Assembly (NCBI RefSeq): GCF_028389875.1
Contig: NC_084670.1
Span: 38,095,333-38,159,332 of the forward strand
Direction: 5' to 3'
Source of the DNA: Rhea pennata
Lineage: Eukaryota; Chordata; Aves; Rheiformes; Rheidae
Length of the DNA: 64,000 bases
Positions 40,350 through 51,259 of the stretch are shown here, piece by piece (the stretch's first letter is position 1; each line of letters starts with the position of its first letter). A program made the translations under genes and the position numbers. Under the pieces are notes generated by a model. It ran no database searches. It worked only from the letters and a program-made list of their open reading frames with translations, and had not been told where the DNA came from.

Positions 40350-41868
40350 CCCACCTCAACTATATTCCCTCCTTTGGCTTGGCACAACCTCAAGGACCAG
40401 CTAGGGTTACAACAAGTGGTTGGATGGGGTGAGCACTCATGCCTTCTCCAGCAGCAAGAGGAAATGGAAAAGCCTGAGTGAGGTAGGCAGTTCCTGTTGC
40501 TGAGGGTTAGCAAAAGCGATTCAAGCAACACTTGGGCCTCCCTCTTCCACACTGTCCCTGTCCACCGAGGGAACAGCAAAACCCACTCCAGCTGTTCTTC
40601 TCTGACTCCAGCTGCAGCTCTGCTCCTCACCCATCACCTTCTTGTAGGGAGATGGCACTATCATCCTTCCTCCCAACTCCTTTACTCTTGGAGCATCAGG
40701 CTTCTCTCCCCAGCCCTCATTCCTATTGCAAAGCTTTTACCAGTCCTCCAGAGCCTAGGACAGGGGTGGGCCTGGGGACCACATTCCCCTCGCATCTCAA
40801 CTCCTTTATCTTCCTGTGCTATAGGACCTTGGGAGTCTCATCCTACTTGATGGTATTTGCCACCAAGAAACACTCCTGAATCCTCTTCAGCTTTCTCACC
40901 AAGAGTCACAAGTCCTCTTCTGAAAAGCTGATCTCTCATCAGTCAGGCGTGTGCTCACCTTTTGCACAGGGCTACTGGGGTTATCCCACCCCAGGTTCAA
41001 GACTCTCTCCTTTCCTTGCCTGAATTTCAGGAGGCTCCTGCCAGCCCAAATCTGCAGTGCGTTGAGGTTCCTATGAATAGCAACCAGCCCTCTAGAGTAC
41101 TGAGCAGCAGATGACAGAGACCAGAGCTCTCAGGTCACTGATGGATGGGCACTGAGTAAACCTTCCCACTATGGACCTGCAGAGGATCAAGCCCCGATCC
41201 ATTAACTGATCACAAGGGCACAAAATTATCTGGGGTCTCCTGGGAAAGGGGAGGCTCTTCCGGGGATATTGGAGAGAGGCTGTCACACTGCGTAGAATTT
41301 GGTCTGGCATGTTTTACGAGGATTAGGGGAGTGTAGAAAGCTTATGCTGGAATGTCCAGGAAGAAGGCCAAAAGTGGGGAAAAGAGGAGATCCAGGGGAA
41401 TCAGGAAGAGGAAGAATGGTGAAATGGAAGGGAGGGGCAAAGAAAGGGAGCAGTTCCATGTCAACAAGCTGCTGGTCAGTACGCTTGTCTGGCTGACGTA
41501 AGGGTATGCATAATGTGAGAGTATCTGCTTCATGAAGACTATCTGGTCTCAGACCTTTCCAGTGCAAAAGGGATAATAAGTAAAGAGAAAGCATTTAGGA
41601 AAACGACATAGACACAAACACGATAGACAAGGAGTAACAGAGATGATGCTGAGACCAACATTCCCCAGTCATTAACTGATGGGCCATGAAGAAAGTACAA
41701 GCATAGCTTTGGAGAGGGCCAACCTAGACTTCATAATAGATAAGAAGTGGGAAAGAAGACATGAAGGCTTTGGATATTTGAGAAGTGCATGAAGGAATGT
41801 GCAAAACTGACTAAGGAATGTCTAGGGAAGGGAATCAGGGTAGAACAAGGATCTGAGGTAACATCTTT
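40350..41868. other. Single-copy stretch Y, no gene seen
   Basis: No convincing open frame, RNA gene or repeat family recognised. A purine-rich tract (G/A on the + strand) lies at about 41,330-41,460. Short frames at 40,497-40,879 have no recognisable motif. Confidence 0.5.
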
Positions 41869-42494
41869 TCAAAACTGACTTGCTGACCACTGGCAGAAAA
41901 AGGAGCCAGACTGATTCACTGGGCTTATTTCTGTGTCTCCCTCAGAAGAAGACAGATCATCTTCCAGATTCTTCCGCTGTCTCTCTAATGATGACAAAGT
42001 GAGCCTAGACCACAATCTGAGATACTCAATTTGGCATGACGTGACACTCACATCCTGCTCTGGAGGATCACTGTACTGTGATGGTAGCACACTGGAGAGC
42101 ATCCAAAACGCCTTCCAGATACCTGGATGCACCCAAAGAGTCCCTAGGCATCCTTCAGATGGTGTTCAATAAAATCCTCCAGCGTGTCTTTAATCTCAGT
42201 GCACAATTGCTGCTCAATATGTTTGTTGTCGTTTAAACTTTTAAATAGTGCTATTGTCTGCCTGGCTTGCACTTCCATCACTTTAATTTGTTTTAGATCT
42301 TGGCTCTTGAATGTCTGACACATCCTTTTGCAGAGGGGAGCGGAGGCACACAGAGGTTGAAAAGGTCTTAGTAAGTTAGATCTATGGATGCTATGGCCCC
42401 TATCAGTTATGATCAGTGCAAGGAAATGCACTATGGAGTTGATGTCCTCAGGACATTTATCGTGGTCAGGTGGGATTAGACACATAACCCACAT
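41869..42494 (-). pseudogene. Possible decayed protein-coding segment, unrecognised
   Basis: Two consecutive minus-strand frames (42,494-42,144 and 42,132-41,869) look protein-like. The first is charged and helix-prone, with KVMEVQARQTIALFKSLND and EIKDTLEDFIEHHLKDA. The second contains SSLERQRKNLEDDLSSSEGD. They lie in different frames and abut near 42,140, as expected of one reading frame broken by a stop and frameshift. I do not recognise the family. The + strand has a plausible splice-acceptor-like CTCCCTCAG at about 41,936-41,944, so a + strand exon is an alternative reading. Confidence 0.3.
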
Positions 42495-42884
42495 AGCATT
42501 TTAATCTGACCTAACTCCTCATACTTCCCTAAGAAAGAAAGAGGAAGAATCAGCATTTCTAGGACATGAATCACCCTGTTTTCAGAGAAATAATTACAAA
42601 TTACTGAGGAGAAACATTCGTTCAGAGCAGATCCAACATACCCGTGTGTAAGACTCACATACACCCAATGGGAGAGCCTCCCAGGATGGCCTTGCAGACT
42701 GAGGATGGGAGTTACTGCCTATGGGTATATGAGAGTCATTTTGGAATGCTGGGATGGTGCAAGACTTACTATGGAGTGTTTAGGGAAGGATCAAAGGTAG
42801 GAAAAGGGCAGTAACCAAGACAACCCAGCAGTAATCTCCATGACGCTGCTCTACCAGGTATGGATTGAAAAGGGGCCTCACATT

Positions 42885-43600
42885 AAGCCCTAAAACTGTG
42901 TCCCTGCAGTTGTCCTATCAGCTACTGACTCACCATCGACCTCTCAAGTGGCAGCAGCAGCAATGTGCATACCAAGGCTACATTGACTTTACACTCAGCC
43001 TCCAAGCCATGTGCCTACTGCTGGCCTATCACAGACTGAGGCAGAAGCACCTCACAATCTGCACAAGCAGCAGGTGGGTGCCTCTCCCTGGCCTATGAGG
43101 TGCTGAGGCAGAAGTCACCTCACAGTCAGCACTCAAGCCAGGTGCCTGCAGCTTGCCTATCAGGTACTGAGGATAAAGGGACCTCACAAGCACCCATCCT
43201 CCCCATGAGCCTGCTGCTGGCCTATCAGGTACTCAGGCAGAAAGGACCTCAAAGTCCACACTGAAGGTATTAATCAGTTTCTTGTTTATTTGGAGAATAC
43301 ACAGAGGTGACAGCACAGGAACCTGCACCAACCAAGAGCCTGCTGATGGTCAATCAACCCCAGAGAACAAAGTGACTTCACAAGCAGCATCCAAGGAACG
43401 TGCCTTCTACTGACCTGTCATTAATATAGTCCCGAGTGACTTTACAGGCACACATATCATACATGTGCCTTTAACTGACCTATCAGGCACACCAGGGGAA
43501 AAAAAGTCACTCTGAGCATCCAACCAATGTTCGGCCTGGCTGTTTTCGCGGCCTGCCACCTTCTGCTGGCATATGAAGTACTCAGGGAAATCAGACACGC
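42885..43600 (+). repeat. Degenerate tandem repeat array 2, unit about 62 bp
   Basis: Same family as 37,150-37,935. Modules GGCCTATGAGGTGCTG (43,089), GCCTATCAGGTACTGAGG (43,156) and GGCCTATCAGGTACTC (43,218) are spaced about 62-67 bp apart, each followed by a (G)ACCTCACA motif. Its last unit runs into segment C, and a remnant precedes C2 at about 60,345. Confidence 0.75.
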
Positions 43601-45404
43601 TGGAATGGCCAAATGTGACTGCATGTATTAAACTCTTTATTTGTACTTCAGAGATAACAGTGGGACATCTGTGCTCCCAGGTCTCCTGGGAACAACTGCT
43701 TACAATCATGTGTCTTGGGTTTCATGACTCTCACCACTTCTCCCCAGTGCGGAAGGTGAGCAGCCCACTGGTTGCTCCCATGGGAGACAAGTGAGGCTTT
43801 CTCCCACCTGCAGCCATATGGCTGTTGCTTCCTCTCCCTCTCTTCAGAGAGAGCAGGAGAGGGGGGACAGAGAAGCTTCCATAAAATGCTAGCAACAAAC
43901 TCTCTCCAGACACAAGAGCCATGGGACAGGTCTATGCAGCAGCAGGGGACTAGCAGTTTCCCAGGGTGTGTCCTCAAGGCAGGAAAAATCAACAGGAACA
44001 TAGAGACAACTGGTCATCCGTTAGAAACAGCCATGAGTCTGCCTGTCTGCACAGCTCTCTGGATCACCACACCAAAGCCACAGGCAGGACAAATCCCCAG
44101 AGTCTTTCCCTTCAGGATGCAGGACACTCGCCACTTGCACACTCCCCAGGCACTGCTCTGCTCACTGCCTTCCCTTGGCTGCTCAGCCCAGACACACACG
44201 AAAGCTCTTGTGGTGACACCAGAAGGTGGCCAAGGCACTCTGGGCTCACAAGGCATGTGGAAAAACCTGAGCACAAGACCGGGGCCACAGCTGGCTCCTT
44301 GGGCAATGCTGCTGCTTTCAGAGGGAAGGATGCTGCTCCCTGTGGGCACAGCAGACTGCTGCCTCGTCCCTGGACCCCACCATGCCATGAACCTCCACCT
44401 GGGGACAATGGTTAGGGGATTTGTTTTGTAATGCTGAAGTTACAGACACAATTCAGAAACGCTTGGAGGTCCTGCAGGTCTCCTGAGCACTAAGCAACCT
44501 CTGTCCCTTTCCTTTCATCAGTTGGGCAGGGAGGCTCTGTGAAGGGAGAGAGGGTGCAGAGGCTTTGAAACGAAGCCCCAGCAAGGAGACCACCCCAGAC
44601 TGGAGGTCTGCTGAAATGCCAGCTGCCCTGGGGGCACAGCCTCTGGAGCAGGAGACCTGGCTCTGTACCTGTACTCGTACTCGTGGGGCACTGGCTGATG
44701 TCTTAGTGCCACCTGCTGCCTGGCACTGGGCACATCTTCATCCCTTGCAGGGTGAGAAGCCCAAGCACTGCGAGACTTCCTCAGCCCACACACAGGAGGC
44801 TTTCAGGCACTTAGACATAGGCCTTCAAGACATGCTGCACTTTAAGAAGAGAGTCTTTAATTCATCTTACTGGCCATTTTATAGGCCCCATAGGAAAGGA
44901 GGGGCACAATAGCATTTGCTGAGCAGGCCAGTAGTAATAGCATTTGTGACGTGAGGAAGCAGAAAGAGAGCAGAGGTACCAGGAGGTGAACTCACACCCT
45001 GTCACCCATGGCAGCCAGGTGCATTGAGGGGAGCCTTCACATCCATATGTAGCCTCACCTCACTCACTTGCAGCTGCTTTCAGAGGGTCATGATCTTGGC
45101 AAAGATGTTGACAGCTACAGCGATGCACCCTGGCATCCTCCCACCAGCCATGTGGGCACTAGAACTGCACTGGGAGCCTACATGAGTGGAGGAACCTAGA
45201 AAGAAAATTGGAGGGTTATTATCAGTTCTGCTGGCCTTACATAGTCACAGCAGCCCGGGGCAAATGTCTCCCCTCTGTATTGAACCGAACAATCATCAGA
45301 GCACAGACAGTCGGGCCCTTGGAGACACTGGACTCCTGGTTTGGGCAAAACTAAGATCTTTTTTTGGATGATTAGTCTTGTCTGAGCTTCCTAGTTCCTG
45401 AAAG

Positions 45405-45690
45405 GCACTGACACACAGGAGGAAGTCCAGCACAAGGACACCAAAACGGTCAGGGGCTGAAGCATGGGGCAGATAAGGAGAGGCTGGAAGAGCTGGGTAT
45501 GTTCAGCCCAGGCAAGAGAAGGCCCAGAGAGATTGTGAATCTCCACCCTTGGAGATATTCAGAACTTGACAGGACAAGGACTGGAGCATCCTCACCCTCT
45601 GGGCCATGCCTTGATCAGGCTGCTGGACCCCCACCTCCACAGGTCCTCCACCATTGCAGGCTCAATACATTTGCTATTTTAGGACTGCAT
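45405..45690 (+). mobile_element. CR1 LINE fragment
   Basis: AGGAGAGGCTGGAAGAGCTG followed by TGTTCAGCC and, further on, TTGGAGATATTCAGAACTTG matches the well-known 3' part of avian CR1. The end is approximate. The second copy of C keeps only the first part (62,205-62,298), since its deletion starts within this CR1. Confidence 0.7.
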
Positions 45691-46984
45691 TCCCAAGGGA
45701 CCAGTGGCTTTGGAGCTGCCACTATGAGTGCTGACCAAAGACAGGCTCCTCAAAGACACCCATCACCCCAAGGGGTCTGACTTCCTGTGAGTTCGCATCC
45801 CCACTATCTGTAAGGGTCTGGGCAGGCCCAAAGAGGAGAAATGGCTCTGACTCATTTGAGTAACTCCCCATCTCTCTGAAGGACTCGAATGGCTTAGGGC
45901 CTGCGATGGGAAGATGCAATGAGTGTCCAGATTCAACAGAAAGCCATTAAGGCATCAGCAAACAGTGAGCATCTCTGGGTCATACAAGGATGCTCCAAGG
46001 AGGGAACACGGTCACCAACAATCCCCACATCACATCCCCAAGAAGGACACCGTGATGGCACACTGGGCCCTGGGAGTGCAGTCAGGTCCTCACCTTGCAG
46101 TGCTCCCTTCTCCCAGCCTGGCAGGGCTCCCATAGCACTGCTCCCTCCAGACACCTCCTCCTGCACACAGCACCAACACACTGGGGCCCCATCCCCACCA
46201 CAGGGCACCCACTGTGCTGTGACACACTGCCTCCCGATATGCCTCACAGAAGGTGTGGGAGAGCCAAGTTTGTTTTTACCCATTTTTGGTGCAAGACACT
46301 GTCCTCTAAACCGGCATGAGGGGGCAGGCTGGAGGAAGGACCATTTCTCTTTCCTCTCTTACAAAGTATTTGACCCTCAGGGCTCCACTCATGGGCACCC
46401 TGACTTCTCAGCACTGCAGGGAGACTATCCCCTCAGGCCTTAGCAGGGACGAGATCGAAAACAAGAGTGGTTACACTGCAAAAGCTCTGGGACTCTCCCC
46501 TCAGAAAAGGAGGGGCAACTCTAAAAGTGCTCAGGCAGAAAACACCAAGGGTCAAGGGCTTCAAGCACACAAGGTCCTCAGTGCCTGACCAAAAGACAGC
46601 AACTTCCTTGGACGACGGCTGTGCTCACCACCACTCCCTTGGCTCCAGCTACTTGCAGCAATGCATCTAGAGCTAAGTGGGGCTCCTCACATCCATTCAA
46701 GGCTCCGGAGAAAAAACAGCGCCTTGCCCATGTCAGCAGTGGCAGCACCTAACGACACCACACCTAGCACACTCCTGCCTTCACGTGGGCTGCTGTGTGC
46801 CGTCCTGCACAGACAGCAGGATGATGGGAGAATTCAGAGACTGCAGCTGGGAGGAGGAGAGGTGCAGCCCTCGCAGGGCACTCTTGCTTGACTCGCCTAC
46901 TCAAAGGGACTCCTTGTCTAGGGAGATCTGGCACAGCAAGGGAGCAGCACCTTCCAATTCATCTCCTAGGAACATACTTAACCG

Positions 46985-47201
46985 TATATAAAGACCCTCT
47001 CTCTGCAAAGCTTTCACTCCTCCAAGGAGCTTCCAGCACACTAACGCCCAGCCAGCAATGAGCAACACACATGGCCCTCTCCTCCCTCAGCAAACACTGC
47101 TGCAAGGGAAAGCTCTCATGAAGAAAAGCAAGCGAGCAGAAAGGGAAAAAGCAGTCTTGGTTCACACTTCAGAGCAAGCAGAAACACTCCCTGCCCTCTA
47201 G
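46985..47201 (+). promoter_or_regulatory. TATA-box module with short downstream frame, copy in C
   Basis: TATATAAAG at 46,985-46,993 is followed by a 65-bp leader and an ATG at 47,058 that opens a 47-codon frame ending at TAG 47,201 (MSNTHGPLLPQQTLLQ, then a basic stretch KKSKRAEREK). The TATA, leader and ATG are kept in C2 at the same spacing. The frame is not kept, since a 1-bp difference just after the ATG breaks it. The promoter-like part is therefore better supported than the peptide. No family recognised. Confidence 0.35.
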
Positions 47202-48079
47202 GCAGCATCCTGCCTGCACATCCTGGCAAGAGCTGAGGAAACACAAGGCCTGAACCTCATCACACACAAGGCAGCAGGCTGCCAGCATCCCTGCCTCACA
47301 CCATCAAGGCAGCCTGGGCCCTGCAAGCCAAGCCACCTCCTCACCACACAGTGATCCTCATCCCCTCAGCCTAAGGCACTCCTCACAAAGAGCACTGCTC
47401 TCTCCAGACACCTTCTCCTGTGATGAGCACCAAGACACTGGGGTATCGTCTGTTTCCACAACAAGGTACCCCACCACTCTGATACACCACACACCCGTTC
47501 CTCACCTCACAGAGGGCTGCAACCCAACATGCAGCTATACATTAGGGACACAGGGCACACAACCAGTCATGGCAGCAGCTAGGGGACCCTCAGGACACAT
47601 CAACCCTCAGAGATATCATCCACATCTTGGAGAAAAATCTCAGAAGCCCCCTGGTGTTTTGATGGGGCAGAGTTTTCTGCAGCACACAGACACTGGAAAT
47701 CAGACATTACCATTCTCACTGCTCGCACCTGCTCTTAATTCATTTAGAAGTATAAAAATTCTGGCTGGACTCCCTCAGAGACTGGTGCAGGGGTGCAAGC
47801 CTGTCCTGAGGAAGAAACCCAAGTCAGACTCCAGGTCTGCGCTTACAGCCGTGAGGCTGACTCTGGCCCATCAGGGACTCAGGAAGAGATCACAGTCACC
47901 ACCATAGCCACGTGCCTGTCACAGGAGCTGGGGAAAGGCCTGCAAGTGATTCTGGGGAGTATTTCCTGACAGGAGCATCACACGGGAGCAGCAACCATGG
48001 GGCCGAAGGCAGCAGGGCCTCACAGCCCAGGCAGAGGAAGAAGCAGCCCCACAGCGCAGGCGTCTGGCTCCTTCTGCAG

Positions 48080-48560
48080 GGCTGAGCCACAGGCTGCGCT
48101 CTGATTGGCTGTCAGAGCCGTCAGTCAGACCCAGCCCCGCCCCCTGCCCTTGCAGCCCCCGGGTGCTGCCATGGCAACGCTGTGGTCCTGTGTGACGCTC
48201 TCCTCCCCTCCCCCCCGCGGGACGGTGCCATCTTGTGGGCGGCAGCGTTGGGCGCGATGGGGCCTTGGGGCAGCCTGGCGCTGGGTGCCCGTGCAGATCA
48301 GGGCCCTGGGGCCCGGCCGCTGCCCCGCAGGGCCGGGCTCTGCCGCAGGGGCCCTGCGGGGCTCCTTGCTGCCCTGTGCCCTGTGTCCATGCCGGGCATG
48401 GGAGGAAGCCCTGGGGCCTGTGCTGGTGCCAGCCCTGGTGTTGGCATGGGGGCCCTGGGCATGGCCGGGATGCTGGAGCCCACGGGCAGTGTGCTGCTGC
48501 CCCAAGGGCAGGGCAGGGCCGTGTCCTCTCGCCCCTTCTGCCCCTGCCCCCTCCCCATGG
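48080..48560 (+). promoter_or_regulatory. GC-rich, CpG-island-like promoter candidate
   Basis: In order: an inverted CCAAT box (ATTGGCT, 48,104-48,110), a GC box (CCCCGCCCCC, 48,135-48,144), an RFX X-box-like palindrome (GCTGCCATGGCAAC, 48,165-48,178) and a YY1-type GCCATCTTG (48,227-48,235). A G/C-rich tract continues to about 48,560. This combination is typical of TATA-less vertebrate promoters. Long G/C-rich open frames downstream are compositional and have no domain I recognise. C2 keeps the YY1-like site (about 63,741-63,749) but lacks the CCAAT/GC/X-box part. Confidence 0.45.
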
Positions 48561-48669
48561 CAGCCCTGGGGCTTGGCAGCCCTTGTGCTGTGCCAGGTCA
48601 TGGCCAGGCAGGGTCTGCTATGTGTGGGGCTGGGCTGGGCTCTGGGGAGGTGTGTCACTCCACAGGGCT

Positions 48670-49995
48670 GAGGAGCCCCAGGAGCACAGGAGCCTTGGGG
48701 CTCAGGGCAGCCCCATTCCCAGGACCCAGCAGTCCAGGCTGCCACATTCTCCCATGAACCAGGCAGCACCCTCAGGCAGGGGTCTTGTGGCAGCCCCCAC
48801 ACTGTCCAGTCACCCCACAGATCAGGGCCCACAGCCATTTTTGCAGTTAACTGTCTCTGTGGGACATGTCAGGAAGGAGCCCCTGCAGCCCTTACCCTTG
48901 GTGCAGAGCATAGGAGACGGGAATAAACAGCTGGAGACCAAGCTGATAGTGTCAGTGCAGGAGCCTCCGTCTGGCTTGCTCCCTTGCCCTCAGCTCACCT
49001 CTCTATGCAGGGAGGAAGGATGCTCTTCCTGTCTGGTCCCCCAAAACTCCTCTCCAACACGTCCCTGCTCCTCTGCCTGTTAGCGAGCAGTCCCAACATG
49101 TTCCCGCTGCCTCCTGTCCCTGCTGCTTGCCAGGAAGCAGCTCTGAAGGGCAGCAGTGGGGAGCATGAGAGCAGTGCCCAGCTGCACTTGGGCCTTGCAG
49201 GGAAGTGAGGACCTCACCGTGTCACCAGGGAGACCTTCCTGTGATATGTCACATCCCACTGTGACCTCAGCTCGCGTCACTTGGGGGCTCAGTAGGTCAT
49301 TCCCATGGAGATGGCACAGCGAGGGAGAGAGCAGAGAGATTTCCCCTCACATCCTGTAAAGTAGTCACCTCCCCTCACCCCAGTTAAGTTCCAAATCTTT
49401 CTAATAAACCCTTCAGGAACATCTCCAGATGGTGCCGAAGGATGTGAAATATTTAAAATGAAGCACTAGAGGGATCATTTTAGGATCCTGCACGAACAGG
49501 TCTCTGCACTGGGCAGACCTCTGCAGGAAGCTGGGGCTTGGGGGTTGGATTGGAGGTTGACACCTTTCAAAGACAGGATCACAGTCATATGGCATCCACA
49601 TGACAGCACAAAGTCTGACCACGCACTGACATGCTTTTAGTGAGCTTCAAAACTGGTTTATTCTGTGGTTCGCTTTTGGTGAGCTTCAAAACTGATAACT
49701 ACTGTGGGTCACTCTCTTTGTAGAAGTAGGCTGTAGAACAGCATAGGACAGGATGTGGTCTTCCTCCCTGAAGCACCACACCAGATTCTTTGTTTTTAAA
49801 AGTGCTCAGCAAAGCTTTTCGTCTGCAGTGCTTGAGGTGGAGATGAGATACCACAAAAGAGCAAACATCATCCAGAGAGCTTTACCAGGGACGCTGGTCC
49901 TTCTCAGGCTCCAAAGCCATAGGGGAGATCAGGTGGAAAATCTGGGGAAGTGTTCCCCTTTCCCATGAATTTTGTCCAGTTTTTCTCCTAGTTGA
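48670..49995 (+). repeat. Palindrome P3, left arm (D)
   Basis: Reverse complement of 51,260-52,550. Matches include GGACAGTGTGGGGGCTGCCA (minus strand here), a TCAC-rich stretch near 49,210-49,330, and GCTGAGCACTTTTAAAAACA (minus strand here). Divergence is moderate with many small indels. No intact gene seen. A 2x repeat of TGAGCTTCAAAACTG sits at 49,640-49,700. Confidence 0.85.
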
Positions 49996-50099
49996 GCTTA
50001 GGGAAAGCAGTTCTCATATTTGGACCTCTGTTGGCCCCAGGCTTTTCAGCATCACCTCAGGGCAGTGCTTCTCCCCTGGGTACAACCCCTGACACCTTG

Positions 50100-50195
50100 C
50101 GTCCCCCTGGTGCCCTGCCTCTCCTGGGAAACTGTACTGCCTGGATCTTCCACCGCACCTGCCTCTCCTGGGAGACTGTACAGCCCTGGCTCCCT
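50100..50195 (+). repeat. Two-copy local tandem repeat
   Basis: CTGCCTCTCCTGGGAAACTG and CTGCCTCTCCTGGGAGACTG occur about 43 bp apart, each followed by related sequence. This is a small local duplication without further meaning that I can see. Confidence 0.6.
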
Positions 50196-50374
50196 GAATC
50201 CTCCACATTTTTGAGTCTGGGCTTCTGAGGACATGCCCACAGACTGCAGTGTTGCTGTCCAGGCTCCGGTGAAGAGCTTGTAAGACAGTGCTGCACCTCA
50301 GGACCTGCATTTTGGCTCATTTAGGTGTTTGCAATGGCAGCAGCTCCCATCTCTGCAGCTGCTGGAGTTTGAGA

Positions 50375-50557
50375 ATGTCCCTACAACCAGCCTTCCTGCT
50401 CTTCCTTGTCTTTGCACTGTCCTGGGGTGACTCTTACAGGAAGGCTCCATCCCCCTTGAATACTGTGAGAGATCACAGAATCACAGAATGGTTGACACTG
50501 GAGAGGACCTTTGGAGATCCTCTGGTCCCATTCTCCTGCTCAAGCACAGTCAACTAG
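50375..50557 (+). other. Short frame with a signal-peptide-like start, probably chance
   Basis: From ATG 50,375 the frame reads MSLQPAFLLFLVFALSWGDS, which has the hydrophobic core and small residues of a secretion signal and is followed by a GGTGAC that could act as a splice donor. The remainder of the frame runs into the CR1 at 50,470. No partner exon is seen. It may be the remnant of a first coding exon or coincidence. Confidence 0.15.
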
Positions 50558-51118
50558 AGCATGTTGGACAGGATTTTCTCCAGGTGCCTTTTGAATATCT
50601 CCAGAGACAGAGACTCCACAGCCTCTCTGGGCAACCTATTCTAGTGTTCCGTCACTCTCACCATAAAGAAGTTCTTCCTTATATTCAGGAGGAACTTCCT
50701 GTGTTTCAGTTTTTGCCCATTGCCTCTTGCCCTGTCACTTGGCACCACGGAGAAGATTCCAGCCCCATCCACTTAACACCCTTCCTTAAGGTCTTTATAG
50801 ACATTGATAAGATCCCCTCTGAGGCTTCTCTTCTCCAGGTTAAACAGGCCCAACTGTCACAGCTTTCCTTCATAAGAGAGATGCTCCAGTCCTTTAATCA
50901 TTTTTGTAGCCCTATGCTGTACTCTTTCCAGAAGTTCCCATGTTTCTCTTGTACTGGGAATCCCAGAACTGGACACAGTACTCGAGATGAGGCCTCACCA
51001 GGGCTGAGTAGAGGGGCAGGATCACCTCCCTCAACCTGCTGGCAACAGTCTTCCTAATGCACCCCAGGATACCATTGGCCTTCCTGGCCACAAGGGCACA
51101 TTCCTGGCTCAGAGAGGT
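50470..51118 (-). mobile_element. CR1 LINE, 3' portion, minus orientation
   Basis: The + strand begins with ATCACAGAATCACAGAATGG, the reverse complement of a CR1 3' end. It continues through recognisable CR1 blocks (TGGGCAACCTATTC, AGAAGTTCTTCCTTATATTC, AGATCCCCTCTGAGGCTTCT, CCAGAACTGGACACAGTACT, GGCCACAAGGGCACA). It is 5'-truncated, about 650 bp long, with no intact reverse-transcriptase frame. It lies in the spacer between D and D', which suggests bird DNA. Confidence 0.95.
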
Positions 51119-51259
51119 GGGCCTTTCCAGGTCACTGTAAAAGGAAGGACTCCTTTACTTCTTTGGGTGCCTTATTCAGCCCTTGGCACCGCCTAGATGA
51201 TGCTGTGATCCTCAGACCTGCACCTTTAGCTTTCTGCCCTGTCTACTTTGTGTCTATGC

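Larger units (their letters stand above)
43565..48486 (+). repeat. Segmental duplication C, first copy
   Basis: Direct duplicate of 60,355-64,000. The tract 43,620-45,490 is nearly identical to 60,410-62,280: a 149-codon window differs at three residues. The first copy has two segments missing from the second: about 45,498-46,303 and about 47,695-48,200. No intact gene is evident. A minus-strand AATAAA at 43,636-43,641, kept at 60,427-60,432, could be the poly(A) signal of a former minus-strand transcript. Confidence 0.92.

Noticed and set aside
43772..44431. A 219-codon + strand gene conserved between C and C2
   Set aside because: Similarity between the copies reflects recent duplication, not constraint. 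Two other frames over the same DNA are equally open, the N-terminal part is cut short in C2, and no motif is recognised.
46985..47201. A conserved 47-residue peptide downstream of the TATA box
   Set aside because: The duplicate copy has a 1-bp difference right after the ATG that destroys the frame, so there is no sign of coding constraint.
48125..49083. Proteins of 188-282 codons in the G/C-rich region
   Set aside because: Overlapping frames on both strands are open at once, which is a composition effect of G/C-rich DNA. No domain is visible, and C2 does not preserve the frames intact.
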